Source of the DNA: Parahaliea aestuarii | Lineage (GTDB): Bacteria > Pseudomonadota > Gammaproteobacteria > Pseudomonadales > Halieaceae | Direction of reading: 5' to 3' | Length of the DNA stretch: 64,000 nucleotides | NCBI RefSeq assembly: GCF_008064635.1 | Contig: NZ_VRYZ01000001.1 | Coordinates: 62,001 to 126,000 of the forward strand | Made by a program: the position numbers and the translations under genes | Notes under the pieces: generated by a model | What the model saw: the letters and a program-made list of their open reading frames with translations, nothing else | Told to the model about the DNA's origin: nothing | Databases searched by the model: none | Part shown: piece after piece, positions 1 to 7,901 of the stretch | Layout: the number at the start of each line of letters is the position of its first letter | Numbering within the stretch: position 1 is the stretch's first letter

Positions 1-101
1 AAATCCTGGGCGACAACGCGGTGGCCTGGTACGGCCTCGACCGCGCCGCGCTCCAGGCGGTGGCGGACGACATCGGCCCCGAGGCCAGCATTTTCCATTG
101 A
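1..101 (+). CDS. Amidohydrolase-like protein, C-terminal end only
   Basis: Only the last 32 codons are inside the window, in the frame starting at base 3 and ending at TGA 99-101. The tail reads ILGDNAVAWYGLDRAAL and ends PEASIFH. A pattern of ILG-x-NA followed by YGL near the end is typical of the amidohydrolase-2 (metal-dependent hydrolase, TIM-barrel) family, where it closes the last barrel strand. The Rieske gene starts 50 bases downstream on the same strand, so the two may be co-transcribed in a catabolic operon. Family assignment rests on this short tail alone. Confidence 0.5.
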   Translation, partial: ILGDNAVAWYGLDRAALQAVADDIGPEASIFH

Positions 102-151
102 GAGAGATGTACCACTAACAATCCTGGCGACAGCGCCAAGGGAGAACAACC

Positions 152-1117
152 ATGACTCAGATCATCGCTGCCTGCGAATCCAAGACCAACACCACCCCGG
201 ACTTTCCCATGGGCTGGTACTCCGTGTCGCGCAGCCACGAACTCGCCGTGGGCGAGGTCAAGCGGGTACACGCCTTCGACCGCGAACTGGCCCTGTACCG
301 CACCCGTACCGGCAAGGCGGTGTTGCAGGATGCCTTCTGCCCGCACCTCGGCGCCCACCTCGGCGTAGAGGGCAAGGTGGTGGGCGAATCCCTGCGCTGC
401 CCCTTCCACGGCTGGCGCTTCGATACCAGCGGCAAGTGCGTGGAGATTCCCTACTGTGACGAAATCCCCGACCGCGCCCAGATTCGCATGTGGCCGGTGG
501 AAGAGAAGAACGGCGAAATCTATATCTGGTTCCACCCGGAAAACTCAGCGCCGAAGTTCTCGCTGCCGGACCTGGTGGAACTGGGCGATGAAAACTGGAC
601 GCCGCCGCGCTACGCCGAATTCGAAGTGCCGGCGCACATCCAGGATATTGCCGAGAACTCCTGTGACCCGGTGCATTTCCAGTATGTGCACAAGCAGATG
701 CACACGCCGAAGTCCACGGTCACGGTGGATGACGACGGGCGCATTCTGCACCTGAACTCGGACATGAGCGAGGCGGCCTTCCCCCACCAGTTGCACGCCG
801 CTGTGTACCAGCCGGGCCTGGCGCTGGTGCGCACCAGCTACGCCCCCGAGGCGCAGATGATTGTCTACAACAGTTCCCAGCCCATCGATCGCAACACCAC
901 CCTGCTGCGCTGGACACTTACCGTGCGCCGGGAGATTGAAGACATGGCTGGCGATGAAGTCATGAACGGCATTATCGAGGGCATCAGCCAGGACTACCCG
1001 ATCTGGGCCAACAAGGTGCACAAGCACAAGCCGGTGTTCTGTCGCGGTGACGAGACGCTGGTGCTGTTCCGCAAGTGGGTGCGCCAGTTTTACGTGGATG
1101 TGAGGGAGATTGCCTGA
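152..1117 (+). CDS. Rieske [2Fe-2S] non-heme iron oxygenase, steroid-type (KshA/DAF-36-like)
   Basis: A 321-residue single-component oxygenase alpha subunit. The Rieske cluster ligands are in CPHLGAH (about residues 63-69) and CPFHGW (about 83-88), and a GKCVEIPY segment follows. The mononuclear iron site is ENSCDPVHFQYVH (about 168-180), with the usual Asp and two His. The CPHLGA...CPFHGW...IPY layout and the short length resemble sterol/steroid Rieske enzymes (3-ketosteroid 9-hydroxylase, DAF-36/Neverland) more than aromatic-ring dioxygenases. It would need a separate reductase, which is not seen here. The ATG follows a GGGAGAACAACC leader. The stop overlaps the next start (TGATG), so it is translationally coupled to the SDR. 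The exact substrate is not readable from sequence. Confidence 0.85.
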   Translation: MTQIIAACESKTNTTPDFPMGWYSVSRSHELAVGEVKRVHAFDRELALYRTRTGKAVLQDAFCPHLGAHLGVEGKVVGESLRCPFHGWRFDTSGKCVEIPYCDEIPDRAQIRMWPVEEKNGEIYIWFHPENSAPKFSLPDLVELGDENWTPPRYAEFEVPAHIQDIAENSCDPVHFQYVHKQMHTPKSTVTVDDDGRILHLNSDMSEAAFPHQLHAAVYQPGLALVRTSYAPEAQMIVYNSSQPIDRNTTLLRWTLTVRREIEDMAGDEVMNGIIEGISQDYPIWANKVHKHKPVFCRGDETLVLFRKWVRQFYVDVREIA

Positions 1118-1998
1118 TGCAGGATTTCACCGGCAAGGTTGCGGTAATTACCGGTGGCGCCAGCGGCGTCGGACGCTCGCTGGCCTTCGCCCTGGGCAGG
1201 CGCGGGGCGAAAATCGTGGTCGGCGATGTGGATACCGCCGCGATGGAACAGGTGGATGCGGATCTGCGCGAGGCGGGCATCGAGGCGGTGGTGTCGCACT
1301 GCGATGTGACCCAGCTCGACAGCAATATCGCCCTGGCGGAGACCGCCGAGGCGCATTTCGGTGGCGTCCAGCTGGTATTCGCCAATGCCGGTATCGGCGC
1401 CGGCGAGTCAGGTGCCCTGTGGGACTACTCGGAAAAGGACTGGCAGTGGTGCCTGAACGTGAACCTGTGGGGGGTGATCAACGCCATTCGCGCCTTTATG
1501 CCGCGCCTGGTAGCGCAGTCGGAAACCACCCACTTCGTGGTCACCGGCTCGGGCAACGGCGCATTGCTGGTCTACCCCGACCAGCCGATCTACACGGCCA
1601 CCAAGGCGGCGGTGCACACGATTACCGAAAACCTGCACTACCAGGTGCAGGCCGGTGGCCTGCCGGTGAAGGTGAGCGCCCTGTTCCCGGGCCCGCACAT
1701 TGTCGATACGGGGCTGTTCAACTCGGGCCGGGTGCGGCCGGAGGCACTGCAGAAGGAGTCCAGCGGGAATGAATCCGGTATCAATTCGGTGGACGATATG
1801 AAGCGCATGGCGGCGGAGTTTGGCATCGAGCTGCAGACGACCCACCCGGACGAGGTGGCCGAAATGGCGATGGAAGGGCTGGAAAAGGACGCGTTCTGGC
1901 TGCTGAAGACGACGCCGGAGACGGATGCGAAGATTCGGGCCCGCTGCGACATGATCATGAACCGGGAGACGCCGGTGCCGGATCAGGTGGGTGGGTGA
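1117..1998 (+). CDS. Short-chain dehydrogenase/reductase
   Basis: A classical SDR of 293 residues. The N-terminal Rossmann fold carries TGGASGVG (about residues 12-19), NAG lies in FANAGIGAGE, and the catalytic YTATK (about 165-169) follows a Ser-containing VTGSGNG strand. The start is the ATG at 1117 that overlaps the Rieske stop; a GGGAG sits about 10 bases upstream, while the longer open frame lacks such support. It probably oxidises a hydroxyl on the product or substrate of the Rieske enzyme, using NAD(P). That role is inferred from the operon position. The C-terminal part, with a KR-rich helix and MNRETPVP, is longer than in minimal SDRs. Confidence 0.85.
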   Translation: MQDFTGKVAVITGGASGVGRSLAFALGRRGAKIVVGDVDTAAMEQVDADLREAGIEAVVSHCDVTQLDSNIALAETAEAHFGGVQLVFANAGIGAGESGALWDYSEKDWQWCLNVNLWGVINAIRAFMPRLVAQSETTHFVVTGSGNGALLVYPDQPIYTATKAAVHTITENLHYQVQAGGLPVKVSALFPGPHIVDTGLFNSGRVRPEALQKESSGNESGINSVDDMKRMAAEFGIELQTTHPDEVAEMAMEGLEKDAFWLLKTTPETDAKIRARCDMIMNRETPVPDQVGG

Positions 1999-2009
1999 AG
2001 ACAATTCGC

Positions 2010-2180
2010 CAAGAGTCACCCCTGCGCAGGCAGGGGGCCATTGTAGAGAGATGTTTAGCGAAGTCCGGCTGCAAAGCCCTGATAGCCCTACGAAACACGC
2101 CGTGAACCCTTCCATGGGGGCTCGACGGCAGCATCCATGCTGCCGACGGTTTCTCCGGGCTACCAGCACTTTGCAACCTC
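2010..2180. repeat. Palindrome-rich intergenic element, candidate dispersed repeat
   Basis: The 263-base gap between the SDR and the ADC-like gene holds two clean inverted repeats. One is CCCCTGC-4-GCAGGGG at 2019-2036. The other is CGGCAGCAT-cc-ATGCTGCCG at 2126-2145. The stretch has no plausible reading frame, and its style resembles REP/MITE-like intergenic repeats of gammaproteobacteria. Only one copy lies in this window, so its repetitive nature is inferred. The first hairpin may also act as a terminator for the SDR transcript. Confidence 0.4.
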
Positions 2181-2261
2181 AGTGCCAACGAACGGCCTGG
2201 GGTTAGTACTTTGAATAAGCAGAACCGTAAACCTTAAGAGCATAACTAAGAGGTAAGCACC

Positions 2262-3044
2262 ATGAGCGAGCAAGCCACCAGCCCCCAGGGCAACACCGGT
2301 GATATCGTCAACTGGCCGATGCTGAAGATTGTCTATCGCACCGACCCGGACAAGATCGCGGCACTGCTGCCGCCGGGGATCACCCCGGGCAAGGACCCCC
2401 ACGTCAACCTGACGATCTACAATTTCCCGGTGCCGGACGAGCCCGAGTTCGGCATCGTGACCACGGTGAACGCGGACTACAACGGCATCGAAGGGGAGTA
2501 CACGCTGGGCTACGGCATTGACCAGGAGTCGGCGATTTTTATCAGCCAGGAGACCAACGGTCAGCCCAAGTATCCCTGCACCACGGAGTATTTCCGCCTC
2601 GGGCCGCAGGTGACGGCGCGCTGTACTCACCAGGGCTATACCTTTGTAGAGTTCAAGGGCCTTTCGCGCGGTGAGAATGTGGCGCAGGGCGAGTGGGTAC
2701 AGAACGAGTGGTGGATCAAGGTGTCCCGCGCCACCGGGGTGATGCCGGATCCGGCTCGCGGCTACGATTTCCCGCCCCATGTGGTGCACGTTAAAAGTAC
2801 CTATGGCACGGCATGGAAGGAGGCGGTGGACGGCGAACTGGTGCTGCGCGACAGCCCCTGGGATCCGCTGGCCTCGCGGCTGCCGATGCGCGAGCAGTTG
2901 TCGGCCCACCTGTGGTGGCCGATTTTCCTGAACCGGGAGATCTCCCTGGCCGGCAAGCTGGACCCGGAGGGCTTCATGCCCTTCGCCGACACGATCTCCG
3001 GCTCCCGCTGGCCGGGCAGCAACGGCGGTCCCCGCCGCGGCTGA
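2262..3044 (+). CDS. Acetoacetate decarboxylase family protein
   Basis: A 260-residue soluble protein of the acetoacetate decarboxylase (ADC) superfamily. It opens with the family-style LLPPGITP segment, and the central ETNGQPKYPC (about residues 97-106) contains the lysine in the position of the Schiff-base lysine (FPK/PK motif of ADC). ADC-fold proteins include decarboxylases, aldolase-dehydratases and lyases acting on keto acids. The exact reaction is not assignable. An AGAGG 8 bases before ATG 2262 supports the start. It follows the Rieske/SDR pair on the same strand after a palindrome-rich gap, so it may have its own promoter, but it probably belongs to the same pathway. Confidence 0.75.
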   Translation: MSEQATSPQGNTGDIVNWPMLKIVYRTDPDKIAALLPPGITPGKDPHVNLTIYNFPVPDEPEFGIVTTVNADYNGIEGEYTLGYGIDQESAIFISQETNGQPKYPCTTEYFRLGPQVTARCTHQGYTFVEFKGLSRGENVAQGEWVQNEWWIKVSRATGVMPDPARGYDFPPHVVHVKSTYGTAWKEAVDGELVLRDSPWDPLASRLPMREQLSAHLWWPIFLNREISLAGKLDPEGFMPFADTISGSRWPGSNGGPRRG

Positions 3045-3061
3045 TTCGGGCGTCACCAGAG

Positions 3062-3085
3062 GCGGGGCAGTGTGAATTGCCCCGC
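3062..3085 (+). terminator. Hairpin after the ADC-like gene
   Basis: A perfect 8-bp stem, GCGGGGCA - gtgtgaat - TGCCCCGC, begins 17 bases after the stop codon. The following bases (agctttcccg) contain only a short T run, so termination may be weak or Rho-assisted. Confidence 0.5.
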
Positions 3086-3179
3086 AGCTTTCCCGCGTCA
3101 GTGCATTTGCCAGTTGATCGGCTCTCGCAGCTGGGTAATGATGCTAGCGATGATTCCTTTTACTGCTCGCTAATCCCCC

Positions 3180-4364
3180 GTGGGCGCGGTGATTGACTAT
3201 TTGCTGGCCTCCCTGGTGGTGATCAGCATTGTCCTTGCGGGGGCCAACTATCTCGCGTATCGCCTGTTCGAGAGACCCCGTCACGCCCTGATGTGGGCGG
3301 TTGCCTTTTCCCTGACAGCCCTGCAATACCTGATAAACCTGGTGCGCGAGGAACTGCCGTCGGCGCAGTTCTACTGGCAGAGTGCCAACATGGTGTCCTT
3401 CGCGCTGGTGCTGTTCGCCCTGTGGGGCCACCGCGAGCGGCTCAACCTGCACACCGACTGGCGCTATCTGCTGGCCTGCTACACCGTGCTGTCGCTGCTG
3501 TCGGCCGTTTTTATTCACCTCTACCCACTGGATAGTGTCCGCACTGCACTGGCACCGGGATTTACCTTCCTGGCCATGACCCACATTGCCATGGTACTGC
3601 TGCGCTCCACCCGGGAACCGCGCCTGGCGCAGTGGGTGGCGGCAGTGATTCACCTGCTGTTTGGTCTCACGCAGGGGCTGTCGGCGGCCATCGCCCTCAA
3701 CCTGGACAGTGATTCCAGGGAGGCCATGACCCAGCTCTACAACACGGTGAATTTCGGGCTGATGCCGACCCTGTTCATCGCCCTGGGGATTTCGGTGATC
3801 TTCCTGCTTGCCACTGACCTTGCCAGTCGCCTGAGTACCATGGCACTGGTCGATTCTCTCACCCAGCTCAACAACCGCCGCGGCTATCTGCTGGCAACCG
3901 AGAGCCTGTGGGCCCGCTGTCGACGCAATAACAAGCCGCTCTCGCTGATGATCGCGGACATCGACTATTTCAAACGCATCAACGACCGTTACGGCCACTC
4001 GATCGGCGATCGCGCGCTGCAGCATTTCGCCCGCATTCTGCGCGAGTCGGTTCGGGTCGAGGATGCCCTCGGCCGCATCGGTGGGGAGGAGTTCGCGGTC
4101 ACTTTCGGCGAAAAGAACAGCGCCGAGGTGGAGGCCATCGCCACCCGTTTCCGCGCCGCACTGGCGCGGGAGCCGCTGTGTTACGGCAGCGTGGAGCTGG
4201 AATTGCGCGCCAGCTTCGGCATCGCCGAATGGCAGGACAAGGACGATCTGGCTTCCCTGCTCAAGCGCGCGGACATCGCCCTCTACGAGGCCAAGGCGGC
4301 GGGGCGCGACGCGGTGATGGTTTCCGGTGATCGCAGCCTGGTAGGTATGGCATCGAACGGCTGA
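3180..4364 (+). CDS. Membrane-bound diguanylate cyclase (GGDEF)
   Basis: 394 residues. The N-terminal part (1-215) has about six hydrophobic membrane segments without a recognisable named sensor domain. The C-terminal GGDEF domain has a catalytic GGEEF signature at residues 301-305 and an intact product-inhibition I-site RVED at 292-295. It should make cyclic di-GMP at the inner membrane. The start is a GTG at 3180, or 3189, because the first transmembrane helix begins at once and upstream ATGs run into a stop. No good Shine-Dalgarno is visible, so the exact start is uncertain. It stands alone between the ADC-like gene and an iron alcohol dehydrogenase. Confidence 0.88.
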   Translation: MGAVIDYLLASLVVISIVLAGANYLAYRLFERPRHALMWAVAFSLTALQYLINLVREELPSAQFYWQSANMVSFALVLFALWGHRERLNLHTDWRYLLACYTVLSLLSAVFIHLYPLDSVRTALAPGFTFLAMTHIAMVLLRSTREPRLAQWVAAVIHLLFGLTQGLSAAIALNLDSDSREAMTQLYNTVNFGLMPTLFIALGISVIFLLATDLASRLSTMALVDSLTQLNNRRGYLLATESLWARCRRNNKPLSLMIADIDYFKRINDRYGHSIGDRALQHFARILRESVRVEDALGRIGGEEFAVTFGEKNSAEVEAIATRFRAALAREPLCYGSVELELRASFGIAEWQDKDDLASLLKRADIALYEAKAAGRDAVMVSGDRSLVGMASNG

Positions 4365-4421
4365 ACACGCTACCGTAAGTCCGCTTCACGACTTCATACT
4401 AATAATCCAACGGGTGCATCA

Positions 4422-5627
4422 ATGTCCTCTGCTTTACGTCAGTTCAAACACCGCTTTCTGATCGGCCTGATGAAGATTTTTGCCGGCCTCGGCCCGGCCG
4501 CTGCCTATATGGCTTTTGCCGGCAGGGGCAGTTCCGCCCAGTTATGTCGCCACATTGCCCGCAGTGGCGTCCGGCGCGTGCTGGTGGTAACTGACAGGCC
4601 CCTGCGCGAACTGGGCATTGCCGACAAGGTGGTGCAGGAGCTGCAGGCTGCCGGTGTCGATCTCGCCTGGTACGACGGGGTGATGCCTGATCCTACCTTC
4701 GACCATGTGGCGGAAGGGGTGAAGGTGCTCAAGGCCCACGGCAGCGAGGCAGTGCTCGCCATCGGCGGCGGCTCTTCTATCGACGCCGCCAAAATTATTG
4801 CCGCCTCGGCTTGTAATGATGAGGACCCGCGGCAGTGGGTCGGGCTGGGCAAGGTGCGCTTCGAGGTGATGCCGATTTACGCGGTACCCACCACGTCCGG
4901 CACCGGTTCGGAAGCCACCATGGGCGCCGTAATTTCCGATCCGGTCAGCCACGAAAAAGGCATTATTTCCGGCTCTACTCTGCTGCCGAGCGCCACCGCC
5001 CTGGACTGTGAGCTTACCGAGGGGCTGCCGGCACACATTACCGCCGCCACCGGCATGGATGCCCTGACCCATGCCATCGAGGCCTACATCTGCACCTGGG
5101 ATCGCGGCACCCGCCTGTCCCACTCCCGGGCCGCCATCAAGTTGATCTTCGAGCATCTGGAGACAGCGGTGAACGACGGCGCCAACAGCGAGGCGCGGGA
5201 GGCCATGTCCACCGCCGCCTACTACGCGGGTATCGCCATCAACCAGGTCAATGTCGGCAATGTGCACGCTATCGCCCACCAGCTCGGCGGCAAATATGGC
5301 ATTCCACATGGCATGGCCAATGCGCTGGTACTACCGCATGTGCTGGAATTCTGTCGCGAGGAAACGCAGGACTCGCTGGCCCAGCTCGCCCTGTTGATTG
5401 GCGCCGGTCGCGAGGGCGAAGCGCCGGCCCAGTTGGCGGGGGCCTTTATCCAGGCAGTGCGTGAGTTGCGCAGCCGGGTCGGCATTCCCGATCGCTCCGG
5501 GAAGATTCGCGCCGAGGACTACGACTATCTCTGCAACCTGGCCATGGCCGAGTGCGAGAGCTACCCGGTGCCGCGCCTGCTGGACCGGGAAAGCACTCTG
5601 GCGATCCTGGCCAATATCACCGCCTGA
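4422..5627 (+). CDS. Iron-containing alcohol dehydrogenase
   Basis: 401 residues of the group III Fe-ADH family. Cofactor motif GGGSSID is at residues 115-121, TTSGTGSE follows at about 157-164, and metal-ligand segments include GMDALTHAIEAY and HAIAHQLGGKYGIPHG with the expected histidines. The protein should oxidise or reduce an alcohol/aldehyde pair with NAD(P)H in the cytosol. The N-terminal 35 residues are hydrophobic-amphipathic (FLIGLMKIFAGLGPAAAYMA), longer than in yqhD-type enzymes, and could associate with the membrane. It lies 57 bases after the diguanylate cyclase and is convergent with the broken TonB receptor. The substrate is unknown, but the neighbourhood suggests catabolism. 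Confidence 0.88.
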   Translation: MSSALRQFKHRFLIGLMKIFAGLGPAAAYMAFAGRGSSAQLCRHIARSGVRRVLVVTDRPLRELGIADKVVQELQAAGVDLAWYDGVMPDPTFDHVAEGVKVLKAHGSEAVLAIGGGSSIDAAKIIAASACNDEDPRQWVGLGKVRFEVMPIYAVPTTSGTGSEATMGAVISDPVSHEKGIISGSTLLPSATALDCELTEGLPAHITAATGMDALTHAIEAYICTWDRGTRLSHSRAAIKLIFEHLETAVNDGANSEAREAMSTAAYYAGIAINQVNVGNVHAIAHQLGGKYGIPHGMANALVLPHVLEFCREETQDSLAQLALLIGAGREGEAPAQLAGAFIQAVRELRSRVGIPDRSGKIRAEDYDYLCNLAMAECESYPVPRLLDRESTLAILANITA

Positions 5628-5691
5628 GTGCTCCACCTGCCACAGGCAGCGATTACTGCAAGGGGTTGCCCGGACAGGTCGTTACACAATG

Positions 5692-7799
5692 TCAGAACGC
5701 CGCTGTTACCTCCACGCCCATGGCACGCGGGTCGCCGATGAAAGCCGAGTTGGCATTGCTGATGCCGGTCAGGTATTCCTCGTCGAACACGTTGTTGGCA
5801 TAGGCACTGACGCGGAAGTGGCCGAAGTCGTAGCCGATCTTGGCATCCACGACAAAGCTGCTGTCGACTTCGAGATCGTCGGCGTTGTCGACACTCCTGT
5901 AGAAGCTGTCGGTGTAACTGGCAGCCAGACTGGCAAAGAAACCGGAATCGTGGCGGTATTCGCCGCCCAGTGAGGCGGTGACCTCGGGTGCTTCGGAGTA
6001 CTGGTTGCCATCGCAGCTACCGTTGCTGCAGTCCTCTGCGGGGAAATCCCCCAACTCGGTTTCCAGCAGGCCCAGGGAGCCATAGATGCGCAGCCCGTTG
6101 TCGAAGGCGAGCTGGGCTTCAATCTCGGCGCCCCAGGATTCGGAATCACCGGCGTTCATGGTGTTCGTCAGGGGTGCGAAATCGGGGTTGGTCACGGTGA
6201 TCTGCTGATCGGTGTAATCGTTGTAGAACACGTTTGCGCCCAGCAGCAGGCGATTGTTCAGCGCGGAAATGCGATAGGCGATTTCATAGGCCCAGACAAA
6301 TTCCGGATCGACATCGACCAGCCCCGCTTCGCTTCCAAGGCGGCGCTCGGCAAAGCCCTGGCGGTAGCCGCGACTGGCGGTAGCGGCCACGGTCTGGTTG
6401 TCGGTGATATCCAGCGACAGTCCGGCCTTGGGCAGGAACATATCAAAGCCGGATTCCAGGTCGTACTGGCTGCCGCCGCTCAGTGCCGATTCGACATCGG
6501 CCTGGTTGCGTACGGTGTCATCCTGGTAGCGGCCGCCGAACAACAGCGACAGGGAATCCGTCAGTCGATAGCGGAAGTCGGCGTAAGCCGCCCAGGTTTC
6601 GGTGCTGTTGTCGAAGGTGCCATCCTGCACAGGGAAGGCCTGATAGTAGAGGATGTAGGATTCGGAATGCTGGTCAAAGTCGCCATAGAACAGGCTGGCA
6701 ACGCCAGTGAGGCCGGCGATTTCCTCGTTCATCTCCAGCCGGAATTCCTGCATGAAGTCGCCGTCCATGCGGTTGTCCTGGCGGAAGAACACATCCGCGG
6801 CCGAGGGCACGCTGGTGATTTCCAGGTCGGTATCGTTGTAGCCGGTGATGGAGCGCAGGACCATGCCATTGCCCAGCGCGTAGCCGATGTCGAGGTTGTA
6901 GTTCTGCAGGTTCATCTCGCGCTTTTCTGCGAACTGGCGGCAAACTCGCGGTCGTAGAAGTCGGGGCCGGATACCGGCGACGAAGCGGGCGCATCGAACA
7001 CGTCGCTGACGGTGAGCAGCACTTCCAGTCCATCCAGGCTTTTGGGGGTGTAGAGCAGTTTACCGCGGATGTTGTGGTACTCGTCTTCGGCGAAGATTTC
7101 ATTGGCCGGGTCGGTAAAGTCGATGTCACTGGTTTTCTCGGCGTACTCACCGCTCACCCGGAAAGCCAGTTCGTCGTCAACGATAGGCATGGATACGGCG
7201 GCGGCGATTTCGTTGCGGTGCAATTCGCCGGAGAGCAGGCGGAATTTGTACTCCGGCTCGAAGGTTGGATCCTGGGTCTTGATGTTGACCGTGCCGGCCA
7301 TCGCATTGCGCCCCTGGGTGGTGCCCTGAGGGCCGCGGTGCACCTCGAGCTGCTCCACGTCCCACAGGCCGCGCGAGCCACGCTTGAGACCTTCCGCGGA
7401 CTGGGTCACGCCGTCGATGACCACAGAGATTAGCGCCGCCGAGTTGGAGGGCTGGGTGACGCCGTCAGCATTCAGGCCGCGGATGGCAATGCTCTTGCTG
7501 CCGGCGCCCTGGGTAAAGGCCCGCACGTTGGCGAGCCGCTTGTAGGCGTCGCTGGTATCGGCAATATCGTAGTCGTCCAGGTCTTCCTCGGTGACGATGC
7601 CGACGCTGCTGAAGGTTTCCAGGTAGGGGCGCTTGAGCTTTTCGCCGTAGACCAGGACGTGCTCCAGGGGTTCCCCCTCTTCTTCGCCGCTGGCACTGTC
7701 GGGCGACTGCGCCAGGGCGGCGCCGGACAGGCCCAGGGAACCGATCAGGGCGGGGAGTAGTTTGCGGCGTCAGCGGCGGCCTTGGGCGGTGTGGGGCAT
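5692..7799 (-). pseudogene. TonB-dependent receptor broken by a nonsense codon and a frameshift
   Basis: The gene starts at ATG 7799 with AGGAG 7 bases upstream (7807-7811). After nine codons it meets an in-frame TGA at 7770-7772. The same frame then continues with a signal-peptide core (LLPALIGSLGLSGAALAQ), a TonB-box-like EHVLVYGEK and the plug domain (IRGLNADG, VEQLEVHRGPQGTTQGRNA) until a stop at 6912. The barrel continues one frame over from 6923-6926, where the coding strand has an AAAA run, to the C-terminal VTAAF at 5692. The total of 2108 bases is one short of 703 codons, so a single-base deletion in the A run restores one frame. The intact length would be about 702 residues, similar to the 693-residue receptor at 10425. 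It lies downstream of the PepSY gene in an iron-uptake cluster. Sequencing error could explain one lesion but less easily both. Confidence 0.88.
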
Positions 7800-7874
7800 G
7801 GAGTAGCTCCTGCTGCTGGATTTTGTTGTTGGGGAAATAGCTTGTCGCCAAGTGTGGCGGGCTTAAAAGGTTAT

Positions 7875-7889
7875 TGACAAGCGTTCTCA
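7875..7889. promoter_or_regulatory. Fur-box-like inverted repeat
   Basis: TGACAA-GCG-TTCTCA is an inverted repeat with one mismatch between its arms. It lies between the PepSY stop and the broken receptor start, about 75 bases upstream of ATG 7799. Fur sites often present as TGA(N)AA...TT(N)TCA arms, so iron control of the receptor is plausible. This is inferred from sequence alone. Confidence 0.35.
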
Positions 7890-7901
7890 GTCCGTTTGGC
7901 A

